Below, in pieces: positions 21,488 through 32,457 of a stretch of 64,000 nucleotides of DNA. The position numbers were made by a program, and so were the translations under genes. How positions within the stretch are numbered: position 1 is the stretch's first letter; every line of letters begins with the position of its first letter. Under the pieces are notes generated by a model. The model did no database searches. It saw only the letters and a list, made by a program, of their open reading frames with translations, and was not told the DNA's origin. The stretch is from Tupaia tana (taxonomy: Eukaryota > Chordata > Mammalia > Scandentia > Tupaiidae), in contig JAKSZU010000016.1 of the NCBI GenBank assembly GCA_026018925.1, positions 81,292,059 through 81,356,058 of the forward strand, in the 5' to 3' direction.

Positions 21488-21600
21488 AGTCTTCGGAGAG
21501 TCTTGTTCTTAGACCTATGGTTTTCTGTTTTGGACTTCTGATAAACTCTAGAAAAGCACTAAACATGCTTAACACAGCCTTTCCTCCTCCTGCCTAACTG
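21488..21600 (+). repeat. copy 1 of a 113-bp local duplicate
   Basis: Starts AGTCTTCGGAGAGTCTTG. About 90 percent identical to 22372-22485, including ACTAAACATGCTTAACACAG. Direct orientation, about 885 bp apart. Confidence 0.85.
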
Positions 21601-21828
21601 TCCTGAGCTCTGGCAGGCAGCAGCCCACAGCAGCAGGAAGGGCAGGCATGGGACAACACCAATGACATCGTAGTGACTCTGCTCACACATCCCAGAGCCC
21701 GGCATGTCCAGGGCTTCCTGGCCACTTCCTCAAGCCCAATCCCCTCTATCCAAGGCTTGAGGCTGCAGCTTATGGCCAGAGAGAGCCAGGAGAGCCAGGA
21801 GACCCCCACACACAGCCTCTAAGCCTCT

Positions 21829-21830
<2 letters not shown>
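21601..21830. other. unique DNA
   Basis: Nothing recognised. Confidence 0.35.
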
Positions 21831-21831
<1 letters not shown>

Positions 21832-21885
<54 letters not shown>

Positions 21886-22134
21886 AGAGGTTTTTGCTAT
21901 AGGGCACATGTGCTTGCCAGAGAGACAGAGAGAGACAGAGAGACCAAAAGCAAGAAATCACCCCCCAAGGGGATGGCCACGCCACAATCCCTTCTCCTCC
22001 ATTCTCCTCTTGGAATCTTGGTCACGCATGCACACGTACCTGGCGTGAGTTTAAGCTACCAGGTCCAGGACTCTAATCGCAGTCGACTACGTGGGACTTC
22101 AGTGACACAGCCATTACGTTAACTGCTGGTCCCT
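21832..22134 (-). mobile_element. SINE type A with a 54-nt poly-T (A tail)
   Basis: An unbroken T run at 21831-21884 is the A tail in reverse, followed by an intact body and head. Imperfect TSD AGCCTCTTCT/AGCTCTTCT near 21822-21831 and 22139-22147. The uninterrupted tail suggests a recent insertion. Confidence 0.85.
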
Positions 22135-22371
22135 CCAAAGCTCTTCTTGATAGTCATGTGAGGCAGTTCCTGAGGACACACCTGTCCAAAACGACCATTT
22201 CTCTCTCCTTTCCACAGGCAGAGTCAGAAAGAAGGCATGTTGGGGGACCTCTCCTGAGAGCCATTGCACAAACTCTGTAGCAAAAAAGATGCCAGGTCTG
22301 GGGTCTATAAGATGCAATGAATTTTATGGAGACTCTTGAGTCTTCTAAAAGACTTCTAAGAAAAATAAAAT

Positions 22372-22485
22372 AGTCTTCGGAGGGTCTTGTTCTTAGACCT
22401 ATGGTTTTCTGTTCTGGACTTCTGGTAAACTCCATAAAAGCACTAAACATGCTTAACACAGCTTCTCCTGCCCCTGCCTAAATGT
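22372..22485 (+). repeat. copy 2 of the 113-bp local duplicate
   Basis: See copy at 21488-21600. Differences are mostly single substitutions (for example TTCTGATAAACTC versus TTCTGGTAAACTC). Confidence 0.85.
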
Positions 22486-22489
22486 TGGA

Positions 22490-22665
22490 AGCTCCCCATC
22501 CTTCCCAGCCAGTGCCTTTGCCTAAAAATACACCCTTGCCCGTTTCTAGCTCATCCCGTCTTATCCTTCAAGACACAGTTCAGTCATCACCTCCTCCAGA
22601 AATCCTCCTCTGAACTGCAAGAATTGGCTAAGTGATCTCTCCTGGGCCCCCATAAGGTGGTCTTT
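22490..22665 (+). mobile_element. L2 relic
   Basis: CCAGTGCCTTTGCCT, CTTCAAGACACAGTTCAGTC and CCTCCAGAAATCCTCCTCTG match the L2 region before the 3' end. Confidence 0.7.
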
Positions 22666-22724
22666 ATGTGTACACCTATGCACGTAAGCACCTGTTCACA
22701 CTTAAGGCACACCCATGCACCTGT

Positions 22725-23150
22725 GCACCTACGGTAAAGAGAGGCCACTGCCCCGTGTTCACTAAACCCCACTTGCTGGGCAACCTGGGGACACAGTCAA
22801 ACTATCTTTCCCAGCCTCTCTTGCAGGAAGGTATTCCACGTGATGACCTCCGGCTAGCGAAAGGTGGAGAGAAGTGATGAGGCCCCCTGCAGCGATGACC
22901 CGTGAGGTTCCACGCTACCCTCCAGGCTCACTCCTCACAGCTGGGAGGATACCAAGACTCCAGCAGAGAACATGAAGGCCCTGAATTGACGTAAGCACAG
23001 AATGGAAAGATCCTGGATCCCTGAAGGACTCCGTGGAAAACCATCCAACCAGTACTCGCCACGCTGCCAGGCAGACGACAAGTAAACGGCTATGTGGATT
23101 ACTGAGACTTCCACGTTATCCCAGCCACTAGGGCGACTTTCCCGACCCTA
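22725..23150 (+). mobile_element. old LTR-type repeat, family unassigned
   Basis: TTTCCCAGCCTCTCTTGCAG, CACGTGATGACCTCCGGC and GGAAAGATCCTGGATCCCTG follow the order of a widespread mammalian solo LTR. I am not sure which one. Confidence 0.5.
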
Positions 23151-23199
23151 TACAATAACCCTGCCTTTGAATTTAACATATGACACTGAAATGGTAGGT

Positions 23200-23302
23200 C
23201 TTCTCCACCAGGCGGGGGACGCCTTGAGGACAAGGTCCACGCAGCCTGGCTTGCCCTCCAGCATCCAGCGCAAAGCCTGAGCTGATACTCAAAAAGGGTC
23301 CC
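23200..23302 (+). mobile_element. L2 3'-end relic
   Basis: GGGACGCCTTGAGGACAAGG, CCAGCGCAAAGCCTGAG and GATACTCAAAAAGG match the L2 3' end. Confidence 0.5.
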
Positions 23303-24126
23303 TGGAGGGCTCCTCGGACTCCCCGATCGAAGAGTGGCTTCGAGAGGGAAAAACAGCCCTGAAGTGGTGGTGGTTGGAGATGAAGGAGACGAGCCCACTG
23401 GGGAAGGGCTGTGAGCCAGAGACAAGTGGAGGGCAGCCTCCGAGGGCGGCGAGTCACTGGGGAGGCTGCCGCTTCGTGCCAACTATAGCAGAGGCCACTC
23501 TCAGCTCCAAAAGGTCGCTCAGTGTCCTCGCCATGTGGCCCCCTTCCGCTCCGGCCAGCAACAGTGGGTCAAGTCCTTATGCTTCGAATCTCTGACCTAC
23601 TCTTCGGTAAGCAGAGAAAACGCCATGCTTTTACAGGACTCACGAGACCAGATCAGGCCCACTTGGAAATCTTCCTGCGTTAAGGTCAGCTGATTTGGGA
23701 GCTTAATTACATATGCAAAATCCCTTTACAATGGGAGCTAGGTGCATGTCTGAATAACAGAGAAGGCACGTGTACATGAGGGCAGGGAGTCTTGCAGGAC
23801 CATCTCAAAATTTTGTCTGGCACAAGGAACTCTGGCCTCCATATGATAAGTTTTCCTTTTTGACTTGCGTAAAAGTAAAAGCAAATAGGTTGCTGTTACT
23901 TCCATTTCAACACTTCCAACCAGTTCAAAGAGTGAAAGGAGGGGCCAGGCTCGATTACACTGAGCGGGCAAATTCAGGAGCACAGGCTAGATTACGTACC
24001 AGGAGGGAAAAGCATCTGGTGCGAGCGCCTTTGCCGGAATCCACCACATATCCATGTGAATGCCTGAGCACACACCGCTCTTCCATACCATGCTGAAGGC
24101 TTCCCCGGGAAGCCCTCCTTCCCTCT
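23303..24126. other. unique DNA
   Basis: Single-copy. One AT-rich tract near 23685-23730 (GGAGCTTAATTACATATGCA) could be conserved non-coding. No gene is called. Confidence 0.4.
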
Positions 24127-24690
24127 TAAAAAGAACATGTAGAGGGACCAGCAGATGGCATAATGGCTACATCGCTGGACTCCCATGCAGTTGACCATGG
24201 TTCAAGTCCTGACCCGGTGAATTGAACTCACGCTGGGCATGTGTGCGCATGTCCAAATTCCCAAAAGGAGAATAGAGGACAAGAGATTGTGCATGACCAT
24301 CCTCCCTGGGGGTTATTTCATGTTTTCTCTCTTTCTCTGTCGCTCCAGGTGAGCACATGCACCCATAGCAAAAATCTCTCTCAAAAAAAAAAAAGAAAGA
24401 AAGAAAGAAAGAAAAGAAAAAGAAAAAAGAAAGAAAAAGAAAAAAAGAAAAAAGCATATGTAGAGGTAGAAAGGAGAATGGAGGTTGCCAGGCGCTGGGA
24501 GAAGGGAAGAGTGGGGAGTTACTGCTAACGGAGTTTCTGAGGATGGGGAGAAAAACTGTGGAAATAATGCACAACAGCATGAAGGTACTGACCACCACTG
24601 CATTGAACACTTGAAAGGGTCCAAATGGCAAGTTTTACGTTTTACACACACACACACACACCACTACAACTTTTTAAAGCTTAAAAAGAG
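24127..24690 (+). mobile_element. L1 3' UTR relic, SINE-split
   Basis: After the SINE the sequence continues GGAGGTTGCCAGGCGCTGGG, GAGTTACTGCTAACGGAG, GAACACTTGAAAGGGTCC and AAGTTTTACGTTTTACACAC, the 3' UTR order of L1ME-type elements. It ends in a (CA)n at 24640-24661. Confidence 0.7.
24145..24451 (+). mobile_element. SINE type A with GAAA-rich tail
   Basis: GGGACCAGCAGATGGCATAA head. The A tail has evolved into an (A/GAAA)n tract at 24381-24452. TSD CATGTAGAG at 24136-24144, with CATATGTAGAG at 24455-24465. Confidence 0.85.
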
Positions 24691-24807
24691 AGAGAGGAAA
24701 GCAATGTGATGCCTGACAAAAAGCAGAACTGAGCACTAACGTTTTTTGTGAGCAGCGATCAGGGTTCGAGGCACCCCCAGGACTGCGTTTTCATTCACTC
24801 CCCCAAC

Positions 24808-25420
24808 AGGGCTGTGGGGTAGATGTTTCTGTCAGGATTCTCCCAAGAGACAGAACTGGTAGAGAGAGATGAGAGGGACTTCGAGGGTAATTGGTCCCTC
24901 GACTGTCAGGCAGGGAAGTTCCACGACAGGCGGTCTGCATGATGGAGAACCAGGAGCCTGGTTCAGCCCAAGTCCAAAGGCCTCAGAACCAAGGAGGCTG
25001 ACGGCGTAACTCCAGTCTGAGGTGGAAGGCCTAGGAAGCTCACTGGTGTGAGTCCCAAGCAGGGTCGTCCTGGGAGAGTGAATTCACTCTGACTCTGTCT
25101 TTGTGCGCCTTCAGTCCCCGGCAGACTGGAGAGGGTCCACCCACATCACGGGCAGACCTTTCCCACTCGGCCTGCTGACTCGCGCTCCAATCTCCACCAG
25201 AAATACTTTCCCAGACACAGCGGGGACAGCCCAGCCTCCAACCAAACACCACGCCAGCAGGGCTTCCCTTCCCACTGCTGAGGGATAGACAAAGTGCCTG
25301 TTGAGCGCTGAGAATAATTCATACAACGGCCAAGAAGAAACAGGACTTCGCCAGCTGTCCGGGGATCCCCTGGTTTGTCAAGCTGACCTCCAGAATTAGC
25401 TGTCCCGGCGGGTGTTGTTA
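24808..25420. mobile_element. old interspersed repeat, family unassigned
   Basis: TGTCAGGATTCTCCCAAGAG plus ACAGAACTGGTAG at the left, CACCCACATCACGGGCAGAC in the middle, and TTTGTCAAGCTGACCTCCAG plus AATTAGCTGTCC at the right follow the layout of a common mammalian medium-reiterated (LTR-like) element. Confidence 0.55.
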
Positions 25421-25510
25421 TTGCAGATTCTGCAGGTGAGGGACACGAAGCTAAGTTGAGGCAACGGCCGAAGGGCGCCCAGTCAGTGCTGGCTGGTGGA
25501 ATGAGAACTC
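25420..25510 (-). mobile_element. possible MIR scrap
   Basis: AAGCTAAGTTGAGGCAACGG and CCAGTCAGTGCTGGCTGGTG loosely match the reverse MIR core. Confidence 0.35.
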
Positions 25511-25602
25511 GAGTGCACTGGACATTGGGGTGAGGGAGACCCCCATGGTGTTGGAGCACACCTTTGGAAGGCTGAGCCCAAGCTTCTCTATGGCAACGGT
25601 TA

Positions 25603-25985
25603 TGGTTTGAATGTGCCCCCCAAGTGCACACATGGAAATCTGCTGTGCCATTACAGTGCTGAGTGGGTGGAGACTGGATGGGATCATGGTACGGAAAGGA
25701 GGGCCTTCGGGGGTGATTGGGATTGGAGGAGGTCAGCAGGGTGGGCCCCATGGTGGACTCCTGGTAGCTTTATAGGAATATCAGATACATGGACCCAGAC
25801 ACACAAGCTCTTGCCATGCAGTGCCCTGGGCCTCCTTGGGACTCGGCAGACAGATTCCCTATCAAATGAAGACCCTCACCAGATGTGGCCTTGAACCTCC
25901 AAAACCATGAGCTAAACAAACTTCTCAACTTCATAGACCACCCTGTTGAGGTATTCCATGATTACACAATAGAGAGTGGACTGAG
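25603..25985 (+). mobile_element. MaLR-type LTR relic
   Basis: GGTTATGGTTTGAATGTGCC at the start, GGGGTGATTGGGATTGGAGG in the middle, AACCTCCAAAACCATGAGCT and ACAATAGAGAGTGGACTGAG at the end match the MST/MLT1 LTR class. No internal region. Confidence 0.8.
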
Positions 25986-26228
25986 ACACCACCCAGCGCC
26001 ACCCGGTCAGCAGGGACTGCCCACGTCCTGGGAAGCTCGCTGGGCACTGGTACCCACAGTGGTTAAACAAACACACACTGGGCCGTCACGCTGTACAGGC
26101 AGGACACCAAACTGAGGCAAGTGTCCCAAAGTAGTGGGTAAGGTTCCCAATGAGGCATAGATCTCACCCTAGCCTAGTGAGTCAGAAAAAGCACCCTGAA
26201 GGAAGTTACGCTTCGTTCGGGATGTAAA
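25986..26228. other. unique DNA
   Basis: Nothing recognised. Confidence 0.35.
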
Positions 26229-26243
26229 GAATAAGAAGGCGTG

Positions 26244-26497
26244 GGACCAGCAGTTAGCGTAATGGCTATGTCGCTGAACTCCCATGTAGCTGACCATGGT
26301 TCGAGTCCCAGACCCGGTGGCTTAAACTCACGCCAGGCACGTGTGTGTGCGTGCCCAAGATCCCAAGAGGAGAACAGAGGAGAAGGGATTGTGGCATGGC
26401 CATCCCTCCTGGGGGGTGATTTCTCGCTTTCTATCTCTCTGTCTCTCTCTTTCTGGCAAGTGTACGCGCCCTATAGCAAAAACCTCTCCAAACAAAA
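26244..26497 (+). mobile_element. SINE type A
   Basis: Intact copy with B box GGTTCGAGTCC. TSD GAATAAGA[A/T]GGCGTG at 26229-26243 and 26498-26512. Confidence 0.95.
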
Positions 26498-26512
26498 GAA
26501 TAAGATGGCGTG

Positions 26513-27775
26513 AACTGGGTAGAGAGGGAAAAGCGAGAGATTTCAGGCAAAGGCTCCATGGTGAGGACAGGGTACCATTTGCTGTAGAAGCTGAAGGCAG
26601 CCAAGTGTGGTTGGAGCAGAGAGAACAAGGGAAAGGTAGGGCACCCTCTGAAGGGCAGAGCAGGGGAATCCACAGAGCAGGGAGTGAGACCCAGAGGCCA
26701 GCGGTGCTTGTCACAAACATGCTCCTCGTCCACCACCAGGAGACTCCAGACTCAGGCCCACGAGTGTGGGTGGTGGCCTCCCTCATCCCTGGCTCCGGGG
26801 TGCTTCTGCAGGTTCAGGATGATGCGAGGGCAGAGTGACAGACACCCCGGAGTGCCAGCCCTGCCTGTCCTCTGCAGGGAGGAGCAAGCGCCCTCTGCCC
26901 AGCCACAGGGAGGAACGCGCAGGATGAGCGCACAGTTGTCCTCCTGGTGATCTTACAGAGAGCACGCGCCGAAAGCAAATTAAACAGCCTTAAATTAAGT
27001 GCCTACAAAAGCACTCACTGTACTTAACAAACAGGGTCCCTGCTAAACAAACATCAGGCCTAACTGGGACTCATCCCACTACTGCTGGGCCCCTGATGCA
27101 GGGTCGGGGGACGGGTCATCCCAGAGCAGAGCACCTGCAGGAACAGCTTGGGGTGCGGTCGCACACGCCATCCCGGAGCTGCTCCCAGAAACGCCAGTCA
27201 TTTTGACTCATGGGAACTGAGGAGAATCCCAGCAGCGCCCTCGACGGTGCGGCGCGGAGCCCGGAAGACAGGGACTCTCAGCACACCCTCTGTCTCCGCT
27301 TAACCCCAGCGGCCACGCGGCCTGTGCGGCAGCAATGGAACTTGAACATGGAAGTGCTAATCCTGACTGAGGCATTTCACCTGGACAGGCGGGGCTTCCT
27401 CCTCTTCCCGTAGCAGGTGAGCCTCGTCCAGTGTCCCTGTCCAGGGTCTGCCCCCGGGACACCAAGCCCTTGGTCCCTCGGCCTGAGAGCTGGCCAGCCT
27501 TATCTGTGCGTTTCGTGTGACACATTTTCCAGATGCTTCTGGCATGATTTCTGAGGCTCGAGAACCAAAATGAATTGCTAAGGCGGACAGACCAATCCCT
27601 CTGCACAACTGGCATGAGTCTCGCCGAGGCCCACTGTGCCACTGCCAGGGCCACAGACTAACTTTCGTGGCCTCTGGGCACATCTCCATGAGCTCATTTC
27701 TTCCATTTAAAAAAATAATAAAAATTACATGTTTAACTATGTTGCTATAAAAATGACTATATCATTAATGTACAT
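26513..27775. other. unique DNA
   Basis: Single-copy, moderately GC-rich. A short AT-rich tract at 26965-27020 (CAGCCTTAAATTAAGTGCC) and another at 27700-27775. Open frames of 100-165 codons occur on both strands without domain motifs. Confidence 0.4.
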
Positions 27776-28023
27776 GTTTTTCGAGATTTTTGCTATAGGG
27801 CTCGTGCACTCACCAGAGAGAGAGACAGAAGCAGAGAGACAGAAAGTGAGAAATCGGCGCCCAGGGGATGGCCACGCCACAACCGCTTCTCCTCCATTTT
27901 CCTGTCAGGCTTTAGGGCACGCACACACACGCGCCCGCTGTGCGTTTTAAGCTACCAGAAGACTCAAACTGCAGTCGACTGCACGGGAGTCCAGCAACGT
28001 AACCTGTGTGCTCTCTGCTGGCC
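27776..28023 (-). mobile_element. SINE type A
   Basis: Reverse copy, diverged head (CTCTCTGCTGGCC). A small deletion removes part of the loop before the B box. Confidence 0.75.
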
Positions 28024-28108
28024 TGTCACTACCAAACATTTAAAATGTTCCCTTGACCTTCAAGTTCATTATCCTCTCAACATCTTCTGCTTTTAAAAGA
28101 AATGACAG

Positions 28109-28343
28109 TGGGCCAGCAGGTGGTGTCGTGGTTAAGGTGCTGGACTCCCAGGTGGCCGAATCCCACATCCAGAAGGCTTGGAAGCCACTCCAGGCACATG
28201 TGTGTGCATGCCCAAAATCCCAGAACAATGGGGGAGAAGGAATTGCAGCCGGCCATCTCCCCAGGGGGTGATTTCTCACTTTCCCTCTCACTGTCTCTGT
28301 CCAACAAGCTCACATGCTGTATAGCAAATACCTTACAAAAGAA
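28109..28343 (+). mobile_element. SINE type A, internal deletion
   Basis: Head GGCCAGCAGGTGGTGTCG. The B-box region is missing (GGCCGAATCCCACATCC). TSD AAAAGAAATGACAG at 28095-28108 and 28344-28357. Confidence 0.85.
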
Positions 28344-28368
28344 AAAAGAAATGACAGCACGTGGGTGG

Positions 28369-28491
28369 GCCTGGGTGCCATGTCGGTAGGCCCAAGGGCC
28401 ATGTCAGTTGGCCTGGGCGCCATGCCAGTGAGCCCGGGCACTATGTCGGTGGCCTGGGCACGTGTTCCTGGGCCTGGACACCATGTCCAGG
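28369..28491 (+). repeat. 21-bp minisatellite, about six units
   Basis: Units start GCC(T/C)(G/A)GG at 28369, 28390, 28411, 28432, 28452 and 28472, with an internal CCATGTCGGT motif. The first units are exactly 21 bp, so one frame reads a seven-residue repeat (GLGAMSV, GPRAMSV, GLGAMPV). No flanking coding evidence. Confidence 0.85.
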
Positions 28492-30232
28492 GTGCTGTGT
28501 TCACTGTGCCCGGGGGAGGGCCCGGCCCTCTGCCTCCCCCCCCAGATGCCAGGGAGCAGGGCAGGAAGGGCTCGAGCACCTCCAGAGGCAGAGCCTACCC
28601 CTGTCCTGGGCGCGAGGCTTCCTGCTTCCCCCACAGCCTTCCCAGGACCCCCAAGTTGCAGCACCCCACATTTTCCTGACAACAGCTGCATATCCACCCC
28701 AAGGCCAGTTTCCCCTGGGTCGGCAGGACCCACATTCTAAATTCCGACTGTCCAAGCCTGGACCCCAACCGCACCCCGTTCCTACCACAGCACGGCCGGG
28801 CCCCCACCAGGGTCAGGTTCCCTGTGGGTAAGGAGGTAACACCAGAGCCGCCGGCCAGGCTGCCGCCAAGACCCATGACGGTTAGTCCCGGCTATGCAGT
28901 TGTTACTGTTAGTACTAGAGTTTGTCGTTGCTGTCGCGGTCATGGACCCTCCGGAGAATCTGATGGGAGCTCCAGCTGTACTCAGAAAGGGGACACACAT
29001 AAAACGTCCCACATAGCTCAGAGGAACTCAGACTGCCACCACCCACCTCAGCCCCCAAACCAACCGTGAGCCCCATGGAACCCCAGGCCCCCAGATGAAG
29101 GCCACATTCAGCCCCGCTGGTTCGGCAGGAAGGGACCTGGTGAATAAACCCAACCAGGACTCCTTTCCAGGTAAATCTCCCCAAGAATCGGGGGTGGCAT
29201 GGAGGCTAGGCGTCACGTTGCCATGGGGACAGTCACACCCAGGGCAGCCCTGTCACCCAGTCTTTGCTCCCCTCATTAGCTGCTATGACTTGGGGCCATC
29301 ACAGGAGACACCAGAGACGGGGTATTGGAGCCCCCTCAGGGGCCCGTGCACTGTGACAGGTGGGTGACAGGCCCGGGTTCAACAGCAGCACATGACCTCA
29401 ACCAGTTAGCACCCCTGCCCAGGCCTCTGCTCCCCATCTCTGAAGTAGAGATCAGGGCAACTGCCACAGGGAGCTGGGCGGCCAGAATGGAGCAGCCTGT
29501 GGAAGGCCACCAGCGCAGCGCCTGCACGAAGCAGAAGCACGTCTTGTCACTGGGCCGGCCATTCTCCCTGGCGTGCTTGAGGGAAAGCCACTAAATGTCA
29601 TTAAATGAATAACCGCCTGCTGCTCCCCAGGCCGGAGACTAACAGAGCCCCCGTGTGAGCGGGGAAGATCAGCCATCCGGTCTAGTTCTGCGGCGCCTAC
29701 ACTGCCCTCTCCACCCAGGGACCCTACGGAGCTTGCTGCAGGCCCTCGCAGGAGCTCAGTGCCAGCCACTGGAAAGGACGACTGTCTCTCTCTGGGATGC
29801 CCCAGCACGCCTAGGCAAATCCAACATGTCCGCAGCATGTCACGAGAGTCAGGTGCCAGTTTGGAGAAAACCCGTCCTGAGTCTCCACGCCCTGGGGGAC
29901 AACTGCCCATATGTTCCGCGATGTGCTTCCAAGGCGTCCTCCTCCCACCCCAAGTCGGTTCACTGGCCACGTGTGCCCACGTGTAATCAGAGCGTCCTAA
30001 ATACACGATCCCCATGGGAACAGTCCGCCTGGCTGTGTGTGAGCAGTGAGGCAAACTGGCCCTGCGTGTACCGCCCGTGGGGCGCTATTCCTCTGTCCCT
30101 GACACTCACTGAGGGCCTTCGAGGTCCCAGAGCCCTGGGAAACCCCTGGGAAATTCAGGAGTTAACAGAGCGTGGAGTGCCTTCCCGGGCTCAGTCTCCT
30201 GCGGGGCACATGTGCGCAGATCAGTAAAGGAG
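28492..30232. other. unique GC-rich DNA
   Basis: Single-copy with a probable MIR scrap at 29345-29465 (CATGACCTCAACCAGTTAGC, CCCATCTCTGAAGTAGAG). Overlapping long frames on both strands look compositional. No CpG island is apparent. Confidence 0.45.
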
Positions 30233-30392
30233 GGTAAGGGGCCCCGGGTCACCAAATACCCTGTCACAAAGCACCATGGTAAGGGGCCCGCAGGTCACAA
30301 AGCGCCATGGTAAGAGCCCCGTGGGTCACCAAATACCGTGTCACAAAGCACCACGGTAAGGGGCCCACCGGTCACAAAGCACCATGTTAAGG
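30233..30392 (+). repeat. higher-order tandem repeat, alternating 45 and 31 bp
   Basis: GGTAAG-type unit starts at 30233, 30278, 30309, 30355 and 30385 give spacings of 45, 31, 46 and about 31 bp. The long unit carries GGTCACCAAATACC(C/G)TGTCACAAAG and the short unit GGTCACAAAGC. The pair of about 76 bp is repeated twice. Confidence 0.9.
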
Positions 30393-31670
30393 GCAAGTGG
30401 GAGTCCACAGGGGCCCACACTGAACCACTTCCCATGGTGGGTGACAGGGGCTTACCAAAGCCTCGTCTCAACTGGGAGCCCAGAGAGGCAAACGGTACCT
30501 GCAATCACTCCCTGGAAAGGGTGTGGCATGTGCCCCCTCCTGAAAAATCAATGCAAACCTCAGTTCCTAGAAGGCACAGAAAGACAGAGGATGGCACAGC
30601 CAGAGAACGTCTCCGACCTGGCCAGGTGCTTCTGTTCAGACGTTGTCACCAGGCTAAGCACCAGCCTCCTGCGCCCGGCGCTGGTGACCTGGGGACTGCA
30701 CACAGCAGTGTACAGATGTGGCTCTGCCCACATCTCCGGCCCCGCCAACAGAACAGTAACAGGAAGACCTGCTCGCTCCCCCACAGCCACTATCCAGGGG
30801 GGAGCAGGGCTCGGGGTGCCCAGAAACGTGCCCCAGCTCACTGCCGGAAAATGCTCACGCCGGGCCTCACAGCCTGCCCGGTTCCACACCCTGCACGCTG
30901 GGTCCACGCCTTCCCAGATCAGGGGCACCCTGGGAGGGGTGAGGGCAGAGCTGACTCAGAGGAGAAAAATCAGAGAAGCACATCCCCAGCCAAAGCCTCA
31001 CAGGTCTGCAGGCCCCTGTCAGCTTAAAGTAAGCCGAGAGCCAGCAGCTCATCTCAGAGGACCAGAAAAAGCAGCTGTCACCCCAGTTTAAACCTGCAAA
31101 TGTCCCCAGGAAAGATGCCCACGCCACCCCTAAGGATATCGAGCAGGGATTCATGGTGCCGGGCCAGGGGAACTGTGGCTGGAGTGCCTGCCTCCACGCA
31201 GATGCCACGGTCTCACCAGAATGCTCCTCTCACGTTCGCTACTTAATAAAATCACCCCTTTGTATGATAATCATTAAAACAGCATTAACAAGTCATCATT
31301 AAAATGACGCTGACAAATCTTAGGTGGCTGAGAGAGCAAAACTGAGTGACGAGGCATCAAAACCTCCAGGGAAACTTCAGGACGAGCTCACCCTGACGTG
31401 ACCGATGGTGCGTCGGCTCTAGGTTCTATCTTATTCCGTGTGAGAGAAGGGCCACCCCGCCCACGAGTGCTGTGTCAGCCATAGGTATAGCTAGGAAAAA
31501 TAATCCAGAGAGGGACGGAGAGACTGCGTGACACCCTATGCAAGACTTCCGGTTCACAGACATCCCAAAGTGCATGCATTTACCATCTCCTGAAAACCCA
31601 CCAAAATGCTACTGAAAAGGGTCAAGAAGCCATCAACTCGGAAGAGCAAAGAGAAAGACAGAGGAATCCT

Positions 31671-31672
<2 letters not shown>
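30393..31672. other. unique DNA, GC-rich then AT-rich
   Basis: 30393-31215 is GC-rich with two overlapping frames above 225 codons on the plus strand but no recognisable domain. 31225-31330 is AT-rich with ATTA motifs (GATAATCATTAAAACAGC) and may be conserved non-coding. Confidence 0.4.
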
Positions 31673-31707
<35 letters not shown>

Positions 31708-31973
31708 AGAGTTGTTTTTTTTGGTTTTTGATTTTTTTTTTTTTGCTAAAGGGCACGTGCGCACTCCAGAAAGAGACAGACAGACAGAAAGCAAGAAATC
31801 ACCCCCTCAGGGGGGATGGCCACGCCACAATCCCTTCTCCTCCATTCTCTCAGGATCTTGGGCACACACGCACACGTGCCCGGCATGAGTTTAAGCCACT
31901 GAGTCTGGGACTCGAACCACAGTTAACTACATGGGAGTCCAGCGACATACCATTACGCCAACTGCTGGTCCCC
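31673..31973 (-). mobile_element. SINE type A
   Basis: Starts with two T runs (31674-31706 and 31730-31744) separated by a GT-rich stretch. TSD AGAGGAATCCTCT at 31660-31672 and 31974-31986. Confidence 0.9.
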
Positions 31974-32068
31974 AGAGGAATCCTCTTTAAAGACAGATTT
32001 TCACAAGTTCTGGGAGCACAACTGAAGAAGTAGTAGAACGAAGCAGGACATAGAAAACCCCACCCAGG

Positions 32069-32396
32069 TGGACAGCAGGTGGCATGGCGGCTAATGCCAC
32101 TTCCACAAGGCCAACCACAGTACAAGTCCTGGATATTGTGGCTTGAAAGATCACATCAGGGGCATGTGAATGTGTGCTCTAAATCCCAGGAGAACAGAGG
32201 AGAAGGAACTCCAGCATGGCCATCCCCGTGGGAGATGATTTCTCACTTTCCCTCTCACTGTCTCTCTGTCTCTCTCCAGTGATGGCACACGCCTTATAGA
32301 AAGGAGGAGGGAAGGGAGGGGAAGAAAGGGAAGGGGAGGGAAGGTGAGGGGAGGGGAGGGGAGACGAAGGGAGGGGAGGGAAGGGAGAAAGAAAAT
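32069..32396 (+). mobile_element. SINE type A with GGGGA-rich tail
   Basis: Head ACAGCAGGTGGCATGG. The tail after CCTTATAG has expanded into (GGGAA/GGGGA)n at 32303-32390. TSD CCCACCCAGG at 32059-32068 and 32397-32406. Confidence 0.9.
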
Positions 32397-32457
32397 CCCA
32401 CCCAGGACAACATGAGAGTCAAGGAAGATGCCAATCCACCTCCAGGAACCCAAGAAA

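Noticed and set aside
25146-25751. 201-codon minus-strand open frame
   Set aside because: Covers two old interspersed repeats (unassigned element and MaLR-type LTR) in reverse, with no retroviral or cellular protein motif.
29452-30227. About 200-codon frames on opposite strands
   Set aside because: They overlap each other on both strands and show no recognisable family. Likely chance frames in GC-rich DNA.
30338-31091. Two overlapping plus-strand frames of 229 and 235 codons
   Set aside because: GC-rich DNA lacking stops by composition. No domain, no conserved motif, partly made of the tandem repeat, and two frames are open at once.
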